The notes under the pieces: model-generated | Told to the model about the DNA's origin: nothing | Databases searched by the model: none | What the model saw: the letters and a program-made list of their open reading frames with translations, nothing else | Assembly: GCA_003212925.1 (NCBI GenBank) | Contig: QCOL01000011.1 | Coordinates: 1-37,429 of the forward strand | Reading direction: 5' to 3' | DNA from: Pelagibacteraceae bacterium AG-430-P08 | Lineage (GTDB): Bacteria; Pseudomonadota; Alphaproteobacteria; Pelagibacterales; Pelagibacteraceae | Length of the DNA: 37,429 nucleotides | Translations under genes and position numbers: made by a program | Shown here: positions 35,659 through 37,429 of the stretch, piece by piece | Layout: each line of letters opens with the position of its first letter | Numbering within the stretch: the first letter of the stretch is position 1

Positions 35659-36258
35659 TTATTTTTTCTTTTTTTCTCTGCTTTTTCTATTGGTATCACC
35701 ATCACCCATTATGTAAGGATTTTCTTTTTTATATTTCTCAATTCTTTGCTTTTGATATTTTGTTGCTTTTTTTAGTATATTAAGATTTAGGTCAGCAACG
35801 AGGTCTGTATTATTTTTACTAATTGAACAATTGGTTAAATTTTCTGAGCACTTCTTTAAAAATATATTTATGTCTAATGCATCTGATCTAATTTCATTAG
35901 TTAGAAATCTTACTGAAATCTTAACAGACTCGTTTGGAGTATTATTTTCACTATACCAATCGGTAACAACTATACCTCCACTGTAGTTTGCAGACACTAA
36001 AGGCATAAAATCTAAAGTGTCTAATGTAGCCCTCCAAAGTGGATTGGAGCTCGCAAAATCGTAGTTATTACCTTTTTGCATTTTGTTCATAAGTCTAAAC
36101 CCTTTTCCCTCTTCAATATTTTTTTGTACTCTGTCTCTAACATTTATAGGAACATCTTTTTCTGCATCTACTCTTTTAGGTTTAAATGGCCCACAAGCAC
36201 TTTGAGGTAACAGGACCAGAACTGATAGAAGAGTAATTATAAGGCGTTTTGAAAACAT
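35659..36258 (-). CDS. DUF3576-type lipoprotein
   Basis: I prefer ATG 36258 (MFSKRLIITLLSVLVLLPQSAC), giving 199 residues with a clean signal peptide; ATG 36288 would add 10 residues ahead of it. The lipobox PQSAC puts the lipidated Cys at about residue 22. The mature part has SSNPLWRATLDTLDFMPLVS followed by ANYSGGIVVTDWYSENN and ESVKISVRFLTNEIRSDALDI, which fit the DUF3576 family found upstream of leuS in alphaproteobacteria. Function is unknown; an envelope location is likely. The C-terminus is Lys/Arg-rich (NRKSREKKKK). It appears to lead the operon with leuS, lptE and holA. Confidence 0.85.
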   Translation of the reverse strand: MFSKRLIITLLSVLVLLPQSACGPFKPKRVDAEKDVPINVRDRVQKNIEEGKGFRLMNKMQKGNNYDFASSNPLWRATLDTLDFMPLVSANYSGGIVVTDWYSENNTPNESVKISVRFLTNEIRSDALDINIFLKKCSENLTNCSISKNNTDLVADLNLNILKKATKYQKQRIEKYKKENPYIMGDGDTNRKSREKKKK

Positions 36259-36444
36259 GATATTTACTAAAATATAAGCTTTTAGCACAATTTATTATGT
36301 TTCAAATTAGAATATCCTTGTATTCAAATTATCAAGGAAATAGGAAAAAAAAGTGATGTAAAAATGCAACACTATTATAAATTATAGTTAAATTTCTTAG
36401 AATTTAATAAGAAACTGCTTAATCTTTGCTAGAACAACCCTGTT

Positions 36445-36466
36445 TATAATTAATTATAAAAAGGAG
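36445..36466 (+). promoter_or_regulatory. Porin -10 element and strong ribosome binding site
   Basis: TATAAT (36445-36450) is a perfect -10 hexamer, though no good -35 is visible at the normal distance. AAGGAG (36461-36466) is a strong Shine-Dalgarno sequence seven bases before the porin ATG. Most lead genes in the window have none, so this marks a highly translated gene. Confidence 0.6.
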
Positions 36467-36473
36467 TAAATTT

Positions 36474-37424
36474 ATGAACAAACTAACAAAAGTAGGTTTA
36501 ACTGCTTTAGCTACTTCACTTGTTGCAACAGCATCTTATGCTGGTGAGCTAAGTGTTTCAGGTAGTGCGTCGTTAACTTATACAGGTCTTGACACTAACA
36601 CGGACACAAATCCGTGGGCAATGGGAGACAGTATTAAGTTTAATGGAAGTGGTGACCTAGATAATGGTATGAGCGTATCTGTTTATTACGAAATAGATGG
36701 TGCTAATTCTGGTCACAAAGTTTATGATGACTACAATCTAAAACTTGGTATGGGTGATATGGGAACATTGTCATTCTCAGGTGCTTCATCAAGTGGAAGC
36801 GGAGTAGACTCTGTTAAAGATATCGTTCCAAATGCTTATACACCAGTATACGAAGCTGCTAACGAACAAGGCGGTGCTGCTGACAATGGTTTACTTGATA
36901 CAACAGGTAACACTCAAACTGGTCAGTGGGGATACGATGTAAATGCTGCAGGTTTTGATTTATCTGTATCTTACAACCCGAAACCAGGTGCTGCTGCACA
37001 AGCTGAAACAGGTTATTCAGTTTCTTACAGTGGTTTAATGGATGGTTTAACACTAGTTTACGGTATGTTTGATGACGGTGATACAGCTGAAGCTGATACT
37101 ATTGGTGCTAAATACACTATGGGTAATATGACAGCTGCTATCCAGTCAACTAATGTAGACTACGAAGCAACTACTGCAACAGACCAAGATGCTACTCACA
37201 TGGGTGTATCTTTAGCGATCAACGATGATCTAACTGTATCTGCAGGTAGACAAGAAGTTGAGTTCGATGGTGTTGGAGAAGATGAAGTTAACACAGGTAT
37301 ACAAGCATCGTACACTATGGGTTCAATTTCAATCTCAGCTGCTATCAACAGTGTTGAAAGTGCTGGTGGAAGTGCAAACAAAGACGCGGAAGCATCTATT
37401 TTCGTAGCTTCATTTGCATTCTAA
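36474..37424 (+). CDS. Outer-membrane porin (Gram-negative porin family)
   Basis: A 316-residue beta-barrel protein. A Sec signal peptide covers residues 1-23 (ending ATASYA), and the mature chain begins GELSVSGSASLTYTG, a typical first strand. Alternating hydrophobic strands (FNGSGDLDNGMSVSVYYEID, MGTLSFSGASSS, AAGFDLSVSYNPK, LTLVYGMFDD, MTAAIQSTNVDYE) and a terminal Phe (IFVASFAF) recognised by the BAM complex support an outer-membrane barrel. It is rich in Gly, Asp, Ser and Ala and poor in Lys, unlike its neighbours, with codons suggesting high expression. It has its own strong ribosome binding site. The solute is unknown. Confidence 0.92.
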   Translation: MNKLTKVGLTALATSLVATASYAGELSVSGSASLTYTGLDTNTDTNPWAMGDSIKFNGSGDLDNGMSVSVYYEIDGANSGHKVYDDYNLKLGMGDMGTLSFSGASSSGSGVDSVKDIVPNAYTPVYEAANEQGGAADNGLLDTTGNTQTGQWGYDVNAAGFDLSVSYNPKPGAAAQAETGYSVSYSGLMDGLTLVYGMFDDGDTAEADTIGAKYTMGNMTAAIQSTNVDYEATTATDQDATHMGVSLAINDDLTVSAGRQEVEFDGVGEDEVNTGIQASYTMGSISISAAINSVESAGGSANKDAEASIFVASFAF

Positions 37425-37429
37425 TCGTA

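Noticed and set aside
36315..36338. Inverted repeat TCCTTG / CAAGGA between the DUF3576 gene and porin
   Set aside because: Six base pairs with a 12-base loop and no T-tract in a useful direction; likely chance, with no gene end nearby on the correct strand.
36474..37424. Horizontal transfer of the porin, because its composition differs from its neighbours
   Set aside because: The difference is well explained by high expression and outer-membrane barrel composition; no flanking repeats, tRNA or mobile genes are present.
1..37429. CRISPR arrays, insertion sequences, prophage or defence genes
   Set aside because: No regularly spaced repeats, transposase motifs, terminal inverted repeats, integrases or restriction/toxin families were seen; the window is housekeeping throughout.

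Overview
The window is about 70% A+T and tightly packed, with almost every base coding. It holds 44 protein genes, most of them housekeeping, and one tRNA. Protein families, gene order, Lys/Asn/Ile-rich proteins and minimal intergenic spacing point to an alphaproteobacterium with a streamlined genome, most likely of the SAR11 (Pelagibacterales) group. This is inferred from content and synteny; no 16S gene is present.

Layout. (1) 1-5058, plus strand: the C-terminal part of a sodium:solute symporter with a clear intrinsic terminator, a small YggT-like membrane protein, then rpe, a heparinase II/III-like gene and purH in a run. (2) 5048-8156, mostly minus: pterin dehydratase, tRNA-Gly(GCC), sulfotransferase, a stand-alone LON-domain protein on the plus strand, and a UbiH-like flavoprotein. 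(3) 8187-10855: ftsK-lolA. (4) 10852-14676, minus: the histidine run hisB-hisH-hisA-hisF-hisE followed by HIT and GNAT genes. (5) 14768-16656: hslV-hslU behind a heat-shock-like promoter. (6) 16651-21964: smr and timA (minus), fxsA and secB (plus), then the minus run ppsR-maf-aroE-coaE-dnaQ. (7) 21965-22246: an intergenic region with DnaA boxes, the likely chromosomal origin. (8) 22247-31659, plus: hemE-hemH-hemJ, rho, mnmE, mnmG-rsmG-parA-parB, with a near-perfect parS inside rsmG. (9) 31643-36258, minus: a lipoprotein of the DUF3576 type, leuS, lptE, holA. (10) 36474-37424: an outer-membrane porin with a strong ribosome binding site.

The main result is that the window probably spans the replication origin domain. 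The order ppsR/maf/aroE/coaE/dnaQ/secB on one side and hemE/rho/mnmE/mnmG/rsmG/parAB/holA on the other matches the Caulobacter origin region. The two sets are transcribed away from a short AT-rich gap carrying one perfect and three near-perfect DnaA boxes. The centromere-like parS lies about 7.2 kb from that gap, inside rsmG and just ahead of parAB. I see no CRISPR array, prophage, insertion sequence or obvious defence system, and no convincing undescribed multi-gene system. The remaining points of interest are architectural: gene tails that overlap at convergent junctions, starts without Shine-Dalgarno sequences, an EF-hand in the symporter, and a flavoprotein with a degenerate FAD motif.
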